Part shown: positions 52,977-62,157 of the stretch, piece after piece
How positions within the stretch are numbered: the stretch's first letter is position 1
Layout of the letters: every line of letters starts with the position of its first letter
Assembly: GCA_026129745.1 (NCBI GenBank)
Contig: JAHCHL010000006.1
Coordinates: forward strand, 103,728 to 167,727
Source of the DNA: Fimbriimonadales bacterium
Lineage (GTDB): Bacteria > Armatimonadota > Fimbriimonadia > Fimbriimonadales > ATM1
Reading direction: 5' to 3'
Length of the DNA stretch: 64,000 nucleotides
Position numbers and translations under genes: made by a program
Notes under the pieces: generated by a model
What the model saw: only the letters and a program-made list of their open reading frames with translations
Told to the model about the DNA's origin: nothing
Database searches by the model: none

Positions 52977-53984
52977 CTACTCGCCGCTCTCCATCTTCAG
53001 CAAGTCGTCAAGCTTTAGGCCGACTGCTTCTTTTCCACCAAAGACGGTTCCTGTTTTCAAGTGATCGAACTTTGCTCGCACCAGACTGTAGACTTCGTCC
53101 GGCAAAGGAACGAATCCTTCTTCTTTCATGATTTCGCGGTTGGCAGGATCCAGGATGAAATGAATGAATGCCTTCACTTCAGGCCTCTCTGCAGCTTTCT
53201 TATTGATGTAAAGGAGCAGTGGTCTGCTCAGAGGCTGATAAGTTCCGTTCTCGACAGTTTCAAAACTCGGTTCGACGCCGTTGATCTTCAGCGCTTTGAG
53301 TTTCGACCTGTTCTGATCGTAGTAGCTGAAACCAAAGTATCCCAGCGCCCAGTCGCTTCCGGCGACTCCATTTACCAGTTCGTTGTCACTTTCGCTCGCG
53401 CTGTAGTCCGTGCGGCTAGACTTTGCCTTGCCGACGATAGCTTCCGTGAAGTAATCGAATGTTCCGGAAGCTTGTCCCGGGCCAAAGAGTAGGATCTGCC
53501 GATCGGGCCAGGCTGGGTTCAAATCGCGCCAGGTCTTAACGGTTGAGTTTGGCTCCCAGATTCGTTTGAGTTCCTCGACCGTAATCGAGTCAAGCAAAGT
53601 GTTCTTTGGATTGACGACCACTGTCAGCGCATCGTAGGCAACGGGGAGCTCGATGAATTCGACGCCATTCTCCTTGCATAAGTCGATCTCTTCTTGGCGC
53701 ATGGGCCGGGATGCATTGCTGATGTCGGTCTCGCCGCGGCAGAAACGCTTGAAACCACCACCGGTTCCGCTCTCACCAACCGTAATGGAAACTCCCCGGT
53801 TCTGCATTCGGAACTCTTCAGCGAACGCAGCGGTGAAAGGGTGGACGGTGCTGGAGCCGTCGGCCTGGATGCTTCCACGAAGTGCTGCGCCGCCTTCGCC
53901 GGAGCCTGCGAAACCTCCTTTGTCGCCACATCCTGAAATGCAAATTGCGGCAACCAACAGCAATGCAATCGAAACCATCTTCAT
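52977..53984 (-). CDS. pstS: Phosphate-binding lipoprotein PstS
   Basis: 335 residues. Signal peptide with lipobox ISGC (Cys19), so it is lipid-anchored. Binding-site stretches are IQADGSSTVHPFTAAFAEEF, GESGTGGGFKRFCRGETDIS and FGPGQASGTFDYFTEAIVG. It captures phosphate for PstCA. The RBS AGGAGG precedes the ATG. It leads the long minus-strand run. Confidence 0.94.
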   Translation of the reverse strand: MKMVSIALLLVAAICISGCGDKGGFAGSGEGGAALRGSIQADGSSTVHPFTAAFAEEFRMQNRGVSITVGESGTGGGFKRFCRGETDISNASRPMRQEEIDLCKENGVEFIELPVAYDALTVVVNPKNTLLDSITVEELKRIWEPNSTVKTWRDLNPAWPDRQILLFGPGQASGTFDYFTEAIVGKAKSSRTDYSASESDNELVNGVAGSDWALGYFGFSYYDQNRSKLKALKINGVEPSFETVENGTYQPLSRPLLLYINKKAAERPEVKAFIHFILDPANREIMKEEGFVPLPDEVYSLVRAKFDHLKTGTVFGGKEAVGLKLDDLLKMESGE

Positions 53985-54036
53985 CGACTAACCTCCTGGC
54001 TTGGAAACGCGAGCACGGATGACCCGGCTCACGGAA

Positions 54037-54098
54037 AATATACCGAAACGGCTCTTCGATTTCGTTAACATTTCGGGCCGTCCCAGTGATTGTTAACG
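54037..54098 (-). promoter_or_regulatory. Candidate pst promoter with TGTTAACG inverted repeat
   Basis: On the minus strand a -10-like TATATT (54042-54037) lies about 50 bp before the pstS ATG. Upstream are two 8-bp inverted copies of CGTTAACA/TGTTAACG at 54063-54070 and 54091-54098, 20 bp apart. TTAACA resembles one unit of the Gram-positive PhoP box. No good -35 is present, as in activator-dependent promoters. The rest of the 186-bp gap shows only a TTTACG at 54104-54109, 11 bp from the second copy. Confidence 0.4.
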
Positions 54099-54170
54099 AC
54101 GCCTTTACGAATGGGCAGGGCACTCGCTCACTTGCCACACCCGGTGTCGATCGACGGGAAAGTTCATGAG

Positions 54171-55487
54171 TCACTTTCCAACGCAGAAATCCCGAAAGAC
54201 TCTGTCCAAGACTTCGTCGGTCGCTGTTGTTCCCGTGATCCTGCCAATGGCCTGAATGGCCCCGCGCAAATCCACACAGGCCAAATCGGTCGGTAAATCG
54301 CCGGTTAGCGTCTCCGCAGCATGCTGCAAGGAGATCTTCGCTTCATCTAAATCGGCATGGTGCCGCTCGTTCGTGAGAGGCAACTCATTGCCGGAATCGA
54401 AGGCCTCCATCACATGCCCTTCGAGGTTCTCGATTCCCATGCCCGTGATCGCCGAGACTTCGATCGCGCCCGCTCCCATCGTACCAAGGTCAGCCTTGTT
54501 TCCGACCATAAGAACGCCTCGTCCAATTTCGGCCAGAAGCTGACGGTCCTCTTCAGTAACACCTCTGTGGGCTTCAAACACGAACCACACTTCATCGGCT
54601 GTTTCGATGGCTTTTCGCGACCGTTCGACGCCTATCTTCTCAACAGGGTCGTCGGTTGCGCGAAGCCCTGCCGTGTCGGTCAGCACGACGGGAAGTCCGC
54701 GAATCGATACGGTCTCTTCGATCGTGTCTCTCGTCGTTCCGGGAACTGCAGTGACGATGGCTCGATCGAGACCCAGCAGGGCGTTCATAAGCGAAGACTT
54801 GCCGACATTCGGCCTACCGACCAAAGCAATCCGCATACCTTCACGAATCAACCTCGCAGAATGCTTGCGCGCGAGCAGACCGTCGATTCGCTGGATGACT
54901 CGAACGATCGCGTCCACTGTCGAATCCCGATCCAGTTCTCCAATCTCTTCTGAGAAGTCGACTGTCGCTTCGGCAAGCGCAAGTACGCGACCGATTTCGT
55001 CTTCGATTTCACCAACGGTTTTTGCAAGGCGACCTTCGCGAAGGAGGTTCGCCCGCCTTGCCTGGGCGTCGGTCGCTGATTCGATCGCTTCGCGAATCGC
55101 CTCTGCTTGCGTGAGATCGATGCGACCGTTCAGAAATGCTCGTTCTGTAAACTCTCCCGGACGCGCGATTCGCGCACCTCGACTGACAATTTCCTCCATG
55201 AGGGTTCGAACGATTTGAGGACTGCCATGGCAACTGATCTCGAATGACTCTTCCTCGGTGTAGCTTTGCCCTTCTTCAAACAAGACAAGCATTCCGTCGT
55301 CGAACTTACGCCCCCCCGCTAACACTTCGCCGTAGTATGCGTGGCGAGGCTTGACTGTATCCGGAAGCGGCGCAAAGACTTTCTTTGCAATCTCCCAACT
55401 GCGAGTTCCTGAGACTCGAATGATTGCGACGGGTGCTCGCATTGGCCCGGTTATCGGGGCGCAGATGATGTCGCTTAGTCCGCTCAC
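54171..55487 (-). CDS. mnmE: tRNA modification GTPase MnmE
   Basis: 438 residues. N-terminal folate-binding domain (SDIICAPITGPMRAPVAIIR, RPGEFTERAFLNGRIDLTQA), then a helical domain interrupted by a G domain with G1 GRPNVGKSSLMNAL, G2-G3 PGTTRDTIEE and DTAGLR, and G4 NKAD. It ends in FCVGK, the C-x-G-K motif. With MnmG it modifies U34 of some tRNAs, including tRNA-Glu(TTC). Start MSGLSD fits the family. It follows the MFS gene by 13 bp. Confidence 0.96.
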   Translation of the reverse strand: MSGLSDIICAPITGPMRAPVAIIRVSGTRSWEIAKKVFAPLPDTVKPRHAYYGEVLAGGRKFDDGMLVLFEEGQSYTEEESFEISCHGSPQIVRTLMEEIVSRGARIARPGEFTERAFLNGRIDLTQAEAIREAIESATDAQARRANLLREGRLAKTVGEIEDEIGRVLALAEATVDFSEEIGELDRDSTVDAIVRVIQRIDGLLARKHSARLIREGMRIALVGRPNVGKSSLMNALLGLDRAIVTAVPGTTRDTIEETVSIRGLPVVLTDTAGLRATDDPVEKIGVERSRKAIETADEVWFVFEAHRGVTEEDRQLLAEIGRGVLMVGNKADLGTMGAGAIEVSAITGMGIENLEGHVMEAFDSGNELPLTNERHHADLDEAKISLQHAAETLTGDLPTDLACVDLRGAIQAIGRITGTTATDEVLDRVFRDFCVGK

Positions 55488-55500
55488 AGTTCTCTCAATA

Positions 55501-56775
55501 CTACATGGTGCGCCGAATCATTCGCACAAGAATCGTTGATATGAAGTAGAAGACAGAAGCGAGCAAAAAGATGATCGTATATCCGCCACCTGGTTCGAAA
55601 GCTCGGTTGCCCCAATCGACAACCATTCCCAGCAGTCCGACTACGATCTGTGGCATCGCGATGCTCGATTGCCAAATGCCCATGTCCTTCGCAAGATCGT
55701 CTTGACTTGGCAAGACATCTGAGACCAGCGCCCAGTTCGCAGAAACGAATGCGCCGTAGGCAATGCCGAAAAAAATGGCCAAACAAAAAGTCAATGTGAA
55801 CGAATGAACAAGTGCGAATGGAATCAGGAGACCCCCCATCGTCGTGCCTGCAAGGTAGATCACGCGCTTTCTTCCAATTTTGTCGGCGGCACGACCTCCA
55901 ATAACTGAGCCGATTGCGCCGCATACTGCGATGAGCAACGCCAGCACAAGCACCGACCTTGTCGCAGCCTGTGTTGCGGTCGTATCGTCGTCGACCTTTG
56001 CGATCTGAAAACCAAAAACCGAAAAATCCGTAAATGTTGATGCAAGAAACAAAGCCAAGTAAGTCAGCACCAGGTAGAAACCGAGCGCGTTCAAAAATCT
56101 TGTTGCCCATGCCCAAGTGAAATCTTTCGATTTCCACGGTGACAAGAATGCCTTCCAAATGGGAACCCTCTCGACAGCGTTGACTATCGGGTCCTCTCGA
56201 ACGGTGAGTATCGTGATGGCAGCGCAAGTCACATTGACTCCAGCAATCACAAGAAACGACATCTGAATGTCACCCAAGATATGAGCAATAAGAGCAATTC
56301 CAACCGCGACCAACTGAGCGGCAAACTCGACCATTCCGATGATTCCGCTCGCTCTTCCGCGTTGCTCTTTGGGAACAAGGCCTGGCACTAACTGGCTGTA
56401 TGGCCCTGTGGCTAAGTCGTCTGCAACTTGCAAAACGAAGTACCCGACAACGATAACCCAATACTTGTCGGCCTGAGCCAACACGATGAGCGCTATGACA
56501 GTCAGGCCAGAACCGACGGCCACATAGGGCCTCCAACGCCCATACTTCGTGCGAGTTCTATCACTTAGGAATCCGAAAATTGCTGGGCCGATCGCCGCCC
56601 AGCATGCTCCAATGAAAACGACCCTTCCCCAGAGCGTTCCTTCTTCGCCACCTGGAACGATCTCCTTTACGACAAGCCCCAGTAAGAGGAACATCGTGAA
56701 CCACTTCATCGAAGTGGCGAACCAATAAGCGGCCATGCCTAGCTGCCATCCGAGCGATCGAGTCTGTAGGCTCAC
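55501..56775 (-). CDS. MFS transporter, sugar/cation symporter-like
   Basis: 424 residues, 12 membrane helices. The loop GFLSDRTRTKYGRWRPYVAV after helix 2 resembles GPH/SLC45-type sugar symporters, and GGRAADKIGRKRVIYLAG is the second-half counterpart. ADDLATGPYSQLVPGLVPKEQ and FVSANWALVSDVLPSQDDLAK are matching charged pore stretches. Substrate not determinable, but xylulokinase and transaldolase genes lie nearby, so a sugar is plausible. Confidence 0.85.
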   Translation of the reverse strand: MSLQTRSLGWQLGMAAYWFATSMKWFTMFLLLGLVVKEIVPGGEEGTLWGRVVFIGACWAAIGPAIFGFLSDRTRTKYGRWRPYVAVGSGLTVIALIVLAQADKYWVIVVGYFVLQVADDLATGPYSQLVPGLVPKEQRGRASGIIGMVEFAAQLVAVGIALIAHILGDIQMSFLVIAGVNVTCAAITILTVREDPIVNAVERVPIWKAFLSPWKSKDFTWAWATRFLNALGFYLVLTYLALFLASTFTDFSVFGFQIAKVDDDTTATQAATRSVLVLALLIAVCGAIGSVIGGRAADKIGRKRVIYLAGTTMGGLLIPFALVHSFTLTFCLAIFFGIAYGAFVSANWALVSDVLPSQDDLAKDMGIWQSSIAMPQIVVGLLGMVVDWGNRAFEPGGGYTIIFLLASVFYFISTILVRMIRRTM

Positions 56776-56845
56776 CGGCGGGAATGTTCGGGACAGACGT
56801 CGAGTCTTCCTGCGCTCAAATTCCGGATTGGGACTTGGTTGCGCT

Positions 56846-57517
56846 TCACCGAGCTACGCGCTCGAAAATTTCTAATCCGGCCGCGTTCCAGTCGTCGAGA
56901 AATCGTTTGAGTCCAATGTCGGTGAGGGGATGGTTGAACAATTGATCCAAAACCTTGAACGGCATCGTTGATACGTGAGCGCCGGCTTGTACTGCCTCAA
57001 CAACGTGCAGCGGGTGTCGCACACTTGCCACAAGCACTTCGCTCGGAAAACCATAGTTCTCAACCATTGCCACCGTTTCTGCGACCGCAGCCATTCCGTC
57101 TCCGCTTATGTCGTCGACCCTGCCAACGAAGTTGCTGATGTAAGTCGCGCCAGCCTTTGCCGCCAAAAGCGCTTGCGATACAGAAAAAACGAGCGTGACG
57201 TTGGTGCGAATGTTGCGCTTGGTCAGTTCCTTAGTGAGACGAATGCCGTCTCGAATCAACGGCACTTTGACAACGATCTGCTCATTCCACGATGCGATCT
57301 CAAGCGCTTCACGCAACATTTCATCGTATTCTGTTGCAACAACCTCTGCGCTGATTGCTCCGCCGGGAACGAGTGAACAGATTTCCAATACTGTTTCGCG
57401 AAAACCGCGACCTGTCTTTGCAATCAAGGTCGGGTTCGTCGTCACGCCGTCGATCACTCCCCACTCGGCGGCTTTGGAGACTTCGGCGATGTCTCCGGTG
57501 TCGAGGAACAGCTTCAT
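56846..57517 (-). CDS. Small transaldolase / fructose-6-phosphate aldolase (TalC/Fsa family)
   Basis: 223 residues, the short decameric type. [38 protein letters not shown], catalytic Lys84 in [26 protein letters not shown] and [20 protein letters not shown]. It transfers dihydroxyacetone units (transaldolase) or splits fructose-6-phosphate; the two cannot be separated by eye. It fits pentose metabolism together with the xylulokinase downstream on the same strand. Confidence 0.92.
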   Translation of the reverse strand: MKLFLDTGDIAEVSKAAEWGVIDGVTTNPTLIAKTGRGFRETVLEICSLVPGGAISAEVVATEYDEMLREALEIASWNEQIVVKVPLIRDGIRLTKELTKRNIRTNVTLVFSVSQALLAAKAGATYISNFVGRVDDISGDGMAAVAETVAMVENYGFPSEVLVASVRHPLHVVEAVQAGAHVSTMPFKVLDQLFNHPLTDIGLKRFLDDWNAAGLEIFERVAR

Positions 57518-57535
57518 GGTGCGATTCTACCGGAG

Positions 57536-57919
57536 CTAACGCTTGACGAATTGGATGCCGATCCCAGCCATCTCTTGAGCAAGCCCGCCGGTGAATTCGG
57601 GTTTTGCTTTGCGTCCGTCGGGGCTGATCTTCAGGGTAAGCGGAAGTCCGCCTTCGGTTGGAGGTTCGATGGTGATCCAGTCACCGTCAGACTTCCATTT
57701 CGTCTCACGAGTCTCTTGCCCGCGCCTGACGATTGCTTTACCTCCTGGCTTTAGCTCGATTGAAAGGCCTTCGAAAAATGCCATCAGTTCCTTTGCGCTT
57801 TCGGCTCGGTCGATCGCGACTTGGGACGTATCGATTTCAGCGTGGTAGGTGCCCAAGAACCTTGGGCCGGAGCAACCGAAGAGAATTGCAGCGAACAGGA
57901 ACGGCAAGAAGCGAATCAC
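57536..57919 (-). CDS. Small lipoprotein, lipocalin-like family (first of three)
   Basis: 127 residues. Signal peptide with lipobox ILFGC (Cys16), then LGTYHAEID, a helical DRAESAKELMAFFEGL, and beta strands (LSIELKPGGKAIVRRG, TKWKSDGDWITIEPP) ending in GIQFVKR. The same order (G-x-W/Y strand, hydrophobic strand with a DG or GG turn, W strand, final FKR-like end) occurs in the two genes upstream and at 21.1-21.7 kb. Function unknown. Confidence 0.75.
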   Translation of the reverse strand: MIRFLPFLFAAILFGCSGPRFLGTYHAEIDTSQVAIDRAESAKELMAFFEGLSIELKPGGKAIVRRGQETRETKWKSDGDWITIEPPTEGGLPLTLKISPDGRKAKPEFTGGLAQEMAGIGIQFVKR

Positions 57920-57933
57920 CGCTAATTATGCGC

Positions 57934-58356
57934 CTATCGGTCGCGTGTGAGTGGCGCATTGAATCCATGTTCGCCCATCGAAGTCAGGCGAAGCCGTCCG
58001 TCTTCCTCGAGGACTGCAGTATGCCCTGCGCGCAGCGCTGAGATGAACTCCGGATCGACGCCTTCTTTGGCAAGTTCCGACAAATAGTCTTCTAAAGGCA
58101 CATTATTCACGGTTCGATGTTTCATCGAAATCCAGTTGTGCTCAACCTGCCAATCGCCTTGGAAGTGATCGCCTGCCAGCGTCATGTAGTAGGTCCTGTC
58201 GCTCCGGAAGCTGATCGTCATCGGGTAGCCGGTAGAACCGGGCTCTACGCTCAGCAACCTTCCCGACCAGGACCCAACAATTTTGGATTCAAGTTGCCCG
58301 CACCCGGCAAGCACAAGATTGGCAGCAACAACGGCGACAACTCCCAACCACTTCAT
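57934..58356 (-). CDS. Small lipoprotein, lipocalin-like family (second of three)
   Basis: 140 residues from ATG 58356 (MKWLGVVAVVAANLVLAGC, lipobox Cys19). Beta-rich: KIVGSWSGRLLSVEPG, PMTISFRSDRTYYMTLAG, FQGDWQVEHNWISMKHR. The C-terminal part differs from its neighbours (HTAVLEEDGRLRLTSMGEHG). It lies 14 bp upstream of the first member, so it is likely co-transcribed. Function unknown. Confidence 0.75.
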   Translation of the reverse strand: MKWLGVVAVVAANLVLAGCGQLESKIVGSWSGRLLSVEPGSTGYPMTISFRSDRTYYMTLAGDHFQGDWQVEHNWISMKHRTVNNVPLEDYLSELAKEGVDPEFISALRAGHTAVLEEDGRLRLTSMGEHGFNAPLTRDR

Positions 58357-58403
58357 CAGAAACAAAGATAGCAAGGAAACCGACGATTGTCAATGCTTCT
58401 GGG

Positions 58404-58913
58404 CTAATCCTGTCGCTTGAAGATCAGCTCGCCTTCTTCAGGCTTATCCGATTTAAGGTGAAGCGTCTTGCCATCCGAAGAGACTTCGAGTGACATGTCT
58501 TCGGACTCGAACTTGAACTCCTCGCCGGACTCTTTCGCCTTCTTCTTCAGCTCTTCGGAGGACATGCCCAAAAATGACGTCGGCTTTAGATCGATCTTGT
58601 TGCCGACGTGCTTCCAAGTTCCTTCGATTGGAAGGATCATCGACAGCATGAACGTCCCGTCCTCGCGAAGCTCGAGCCAAATGCTGCTCGCAAGGGCTTT
58701 TGCCATTTCGAGGGCCATCTTTTGTGATGGGTCCTTTGGGTCCGCTTCGGGCATGACGATTTCGGCCGTCCATCTGCCTGCGAATCCGACGTTGGACACC
58801 TGCTGCACCTTGCTCTTCTTGACCGAAAGAGGAGCTGGTTCGCTCGATGGTCCAGGCTGAGCGCAAGCTGCGCAAATGACAACGCTCAATGCGAGCATGA
58901 TCTTGAGATTCAT
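58404..58913 (-). CDS. Small lipoprotein, lipocalin-like family (third of three)
   Basis: 169 residues from ATG 58913, preceded by AGGGGGTG; the longer frame runs into xylB. Signal MNLKIMLALSVVICAAC with lipobox Cys17. FAGRWTAEIVMPEAD, IWLELREDGTFMLSM, GTWKHVGNKIDLKPTSFLG, then a lysine/glutamate helix and a last strand GELIFKRQD. This layout most clearly shows the family shared by the four small lipoproteins in the window. Function unknown. Confidence 0.78.
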   Translation of the reverse strand: MNLKIMLALSVVICAACAQPGPSSEPAPLSVKKSKVQQVSNVGFAGRWTAEIVMPEADPKDPSQKMALEMAKALASSIWLELREDGTFMLSMILPIEGTWKHVGNKIDLKPTSFLGMSSEELKKKAKESGEEFKFESEDMSLEVSSDGKTLHLKSDKPEEGELIFKRQD

Positions 58914-58938
58914 GTTGAAACACCCCCTAACTCGCGGG

Positions 58939-60306
58939 CTATTCCATGTTCGACAAGTTGGTCGACCAAGTATGGTAACGGGCACGGAGCAGTTCTGAGC
59001 GACCACTGTCAGGCTCAAAGATTTCCGTTGGCTTGATGTTCGAAGTTGCTTCCTCGAGAGACGCCCATGTGCCTAACTTGACTCCGGCAAGGATTGCGGC
59101 GCCCAGAGCCGGTCCTCCGTCGGTCGAAACCCTGCAAACCGGAATCGCCAGTGCATCGGCAAGCATCTGCAACCAAAAATCGCTTTTGGATCCGCCGCCG
59201 GTTGCGCGAATGCTTGCAATCGGCTGCTTTCGAAGGCCGCTTACGACGCGAAAGCAGTCGGTCAACGCGAACGTGACACCCTCAAAGACCGCCCTTGAGA
59301 TTTCTGCCCTACTGTCCGCGAGCGCCAAGCCGCTGAATGAGCCACGCAACATCGGGTCGTTGTGCGGTGTTCGTTCTCCAGCGAGATAGGGATAGAAGCG
59401 GGCGTCGGAAGCACGGGCCTTTCGAGCTAAGCTCGCCATCTCATCGAAGTCACGAAAGCCAAAGACATCGCGCACCCATCGGATTGCGCCTCCACAACTT
59501 AACATGACTCCCATCGAATGCCACTTGCCGTTGGCATGGCAAAACGTATGCGCTCGGCCGGTCGCGTCATAGCTCGCATCCTCTTGTGAAGCGAAAACGA
59601 CGCCGCTAGTTCCTAAGCTGATGTTCGCAACTTCTGTTGTGATCGATCCGACTCCGACTGCGCCAGCAGCTTGGTCACCGGCGCCGGGCAATTCGTAAGA
59701 CTCGAAGGACGGCGGAAAGATATTTGCGTCTAAATCGAGATTCTCAATCAGTGCTGATGCCCAGCAGCGATTTGGAACGTCGAACAATCCTGTCCCGCTC
59801 GCGTCGCTACAGTCCGTCATTTTGTCTCCCGTCAGTTTCAATCGAACGTAATCCTTTGGAAGCAGCACCGATACAAGCCGCTTGAAGTTGTTCGGCTCAT
59901 TGTTTCTCAGCCAGAGAATTTTCGGCGCCTGAAATCCAGAAAGCGGCGGATTGCACGTTGCGGCGAAGATTGATTCGATTCCCAGAACAGACTCTATTTC
60001 GCGCACTTCGGCAACCGTTCTTTGATCGTTCCACAACAATGCCGGCCGTATAACGTTTTCTCGCTCGTCAAGAAACACGGAGCCATGCATCTGACCCGTG
60101 AAACCCAGCGCGTCGCATTTACCCAGTGCAGCCACGCAGGCGTTTGCGGCTGCAACCCAATCGTCTGGGTTCTGCTCAGTCCAACCCGGCCTCGGTGACA
60201 GCATCGGATACTCGACAGAGTGCTGCGCGATGATGCGGCAATGCTCATCGATCAGCATCGCTTTGCACGCAGTCGTCCCAATGTCTACGCCGATGATTTG
60301 CGACAT
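58939..60306 (-). CDS. xylB: Xylulokinase (FGGY carbohydrate kinase)
   Basis: 455 residues. FGGY family: VDIGTTACKAMLID, GFTGQMHGSVFLD, LLWNDQRTVAEV, LPKDYVRLKLTG, YPYLAGERTPHNDPMLRGSF and ATGGGSKSDFWLQMLADAL. The GQMHG and RTPHNDP stretches point to D-xylulose as substrate. It phosphorylates xylulose for the pentose phosphate pathway. No xylA is adjacent, but the small transaldolase lies 1.4 kb downstream. It follows the FAD protein by 2 bp. Confidence 0.92.
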   Translation of the reverse strand: MSQIIGVDIGTTACKAMLIDEHCRIIAQHSVEYPMLSPRPGWTEQNPDDWVAAANACVAALGKCDALGFTGQMHGSVFLDERENVIRPALLWNDQRTVAEVREIESVLGIESIFAATCNPPLSGFQAPKILWLRNNEPNNFKRLVSVLLPKDYVRLKLTGDKMTDCSDASGTGLFDVPNRCWASALIENLDLDANIFPPSFESYELPGAGDQAAGAVGVGSITTEVANISLGTSGVVFASQEDASYDATGRAHTFCHANGKWHSMGVMLSCGGAIRWVRDVFGFRDFDEMASLARKARASDARFYPYLAGERTPHNDPMLRGSFSGLALADSRAEISRAVFEGVTFALTDCFRVVSGLRKQPIASIRATGGGSKSDFWLQMLADALAIPVCRVSTDGGPALGAAILAGVKLGTWASLEEATSNIKPTEIFEPDSGRSELLRARYHTWSTNLSNME

Positions 60307-60308
60307 CC

Positions 60309-62030
60309 TTAGCGAGTCAGTCGCTCTGCCAGCGCGACACCTGTCGTTATGAAGTTCTGCAAAATTCTTGTCGCGCCCGAAAACTCGGGAGTCAGCATCG
60401 ACTTGTTAAGGAGAAAGAGGTTCTCGATTTCCGTGTCGCACACATTTGGCCTGCATTGCCAATAGACCACATCGCCCGACCAGAAAAGTCTGTTGAACTG
60501 CACCTTTTCGCGCTGATTGCGCGGTGAAATGCTTCGATAATCCATCGGATACATCATCCATCGATTTCCTGATTCCGGCTGTTCGCGCTTGAAATCTGTT
60601 CGGACATAGGGCTGTTTGGTTTTGAAATGTGCCGTCGACTTTCTCACATAGAACTGCTCCGGCATTCGCACAATAAGACCTTCGTTGCCGGTTACATACC
60701 TCAGGAATTTCCGAAGTTCGGGGACTTCAGTTTCACGGATGGCGCGCAATCGTTCATCATTCGACAGCGAGTGCGCATGTTGCAGAAGAGTGAAACCGAA
60801 CGAGTAACTAATGCTGTTGAAGTTGCCGACATCGCCATTCAGGGCGATATTGAATCCGCTCGTTCTGCGTGCGCGATTTAGAAACTTCATCCGCTCGTCA
60901 TTTGAATCGATGCCTTTCAATTGCATATAAAGATTGAAGCCTTCAGCAGCGGCCTTGAAGCCAAGCCAGTAGTTTCCACGATCATGCGCGAAGTCGGTGG
61001 CGATATCCTTCCTGAGCTTCTCCAGAGCTGACTTCGCAAAAGAGCTCGTATTCGCCAATGCGAGGTCGACACCTGCGAATGCTGCGATCGCTTCCGGAGA
61101 GAGTCTTGCATTTCGAATCAGCGACAAGATGTCGGACTTTGATAGTTGTGGGACGTCGAACACCAATCCGTATGGCAAATTCGGCGTCAGCGAATTGAAC
61201 GGCAATCCTGCTTTTTCTGCGATTCTGGATTCAGGTTCTGCATCGACGAATGTTTGAGCGGCGAATCTTCCGAATTCCTGCGAATCGATCGATTCGATGC
61301 GGTCGCCGCTGCGATTGACGCGCAGCCCTTCATACGATTCGACTTCGATCAATTCAATTCGATTTGCATACTGCGAGCTGATGAAATCCCTCATTCTTCG
61401 ATGCATATCCGTTGGCAATGCGACGAAGTCACCCATTCGGAAGGCGGATCGGTACAGCTCCCTCTGTTCGTCTGGCCGAGGAGTTATCCAGTAGCCGTCG
61501 AAGAATCGCAAATTGCCACCTTCATCCGAACACAAGCCTCCGAGTGGCCCTGCATAGATCAACCCAACGGACTTGCCGCGACGAGCAAATGCCATAGCCG
61601 TGGTAACCGATTCGATTTCACCGCCGATGACGATCACATCAAACACAGACTTGTTATTGGGAGCTGGGAAGCTTAGATCGTCGAGCGGCTCGAGCGAGAT
61701 GAACCTCCCATTGGCAACGACACGGAACCTTAGGCATTGCGGATAGTTGCTTCGTATAGTCTCAATAAATGCGAGAGTAGCCTCCATCTTGGGGCGTTTA
61801 GGATCTGCTTCATTCCCCACCGAAAGGCGGTGCTGAAGGTCCTCCATGCGGTATTGCAAGTCACGGGTGTTGACTGGCATTCCGGGAACGAGGACGTGGT
61901 CATCGATCAATACGAGGTCGATGGGAACGCCTGCAGTTTCGACCGCCGGACTCGCCTCGACCGCGCCACTGCCGCGCCCGCAACCAACCGACAGAAAGGC
62001 GAGAGCCAAGAATCCGAGATGGCGCAACAT
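60309..62030 (-). CDS. Lipoprotein-type FAD-dependent oxidoreductase-like protein
   Basis: 573 residues. Signal peptide with lipobox LSVGC (Cys17), so probably anchored outside the inner membrane. After a 130-residue N-terminal part comes a Rossmann stretch DVIVIGGEIESVTTAMAFAR and GLIYAGPLGGLCSDEGGNLR, as in FAD-dependent oxidoreductases of the GlcD/succinate dehydrogenase-like superfamily. The GxGxxG is degraded to GGEIES. A C-terminal MMYPMDYRSISPRN resembles the substrate part of such proteins. Whether FAD binds is uncertain. 2 bp separate it from xylB. Confidence 0.7.
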   Translation of the reverse strand: MLRHLGFLALAFLSVGCGRGSGAVEASPAVETAGVPIDLVLIDDHVLVPGMPVNTRDLQYRMEDLQHRLSVGNEADPKRPKMEATLAFIETIRSNYPQCLRFRVVANGRFISLEPLDDLSFPAPNNKSVFDVIVIGGEIESVTTAMAFARRGKSVGLIYAGPLGGLCSDEGGNLRFFDGYWITPRPDEQRELYRSAFRMGDFVALPTDMHRRMRDFISSQYANRIELIEVESYEGLRVNRSGDRIESIDSQEFGRFAAQTFVDAEPESRIAEKAGLPFNSLTPNLPYGLVFDVPQLSKSDILSLIRNARLSPEAIAAFAGVDLALANTSSFAKSALEKLRKDIATDFAHDRGNYWLGFKAAAEGFNLYMQLKGIDSNDERMKFLNRARRTSGFNIALNGDVGNFNSISYSFGFTLLQHAHSLSNDERLRAIRETEVPELRKFLRYVTGNEGLIVRMPEQFYVRKSTAHFKTKQPYVRTDFKREQPESGNRWMMYPMDYRSISPRNQREKVQFNRLFWSGDVVYWQCRPNVCDTEIENLFLLNKSMLTPEFSGATRILQNFITTGVALAERLTR

Positions 62031-62157
62031 CGTGGTTCAAAGATAGTGCCACATCTTTGCCGCCTTGGCTTCGAAGTACAATCTTCACAGGCGAAGATCT
62101 ACAACCTGATTCGTCAGGATCCACAGGGACTCAAGGCCCCAGAGGAGGCTAAGTGAA

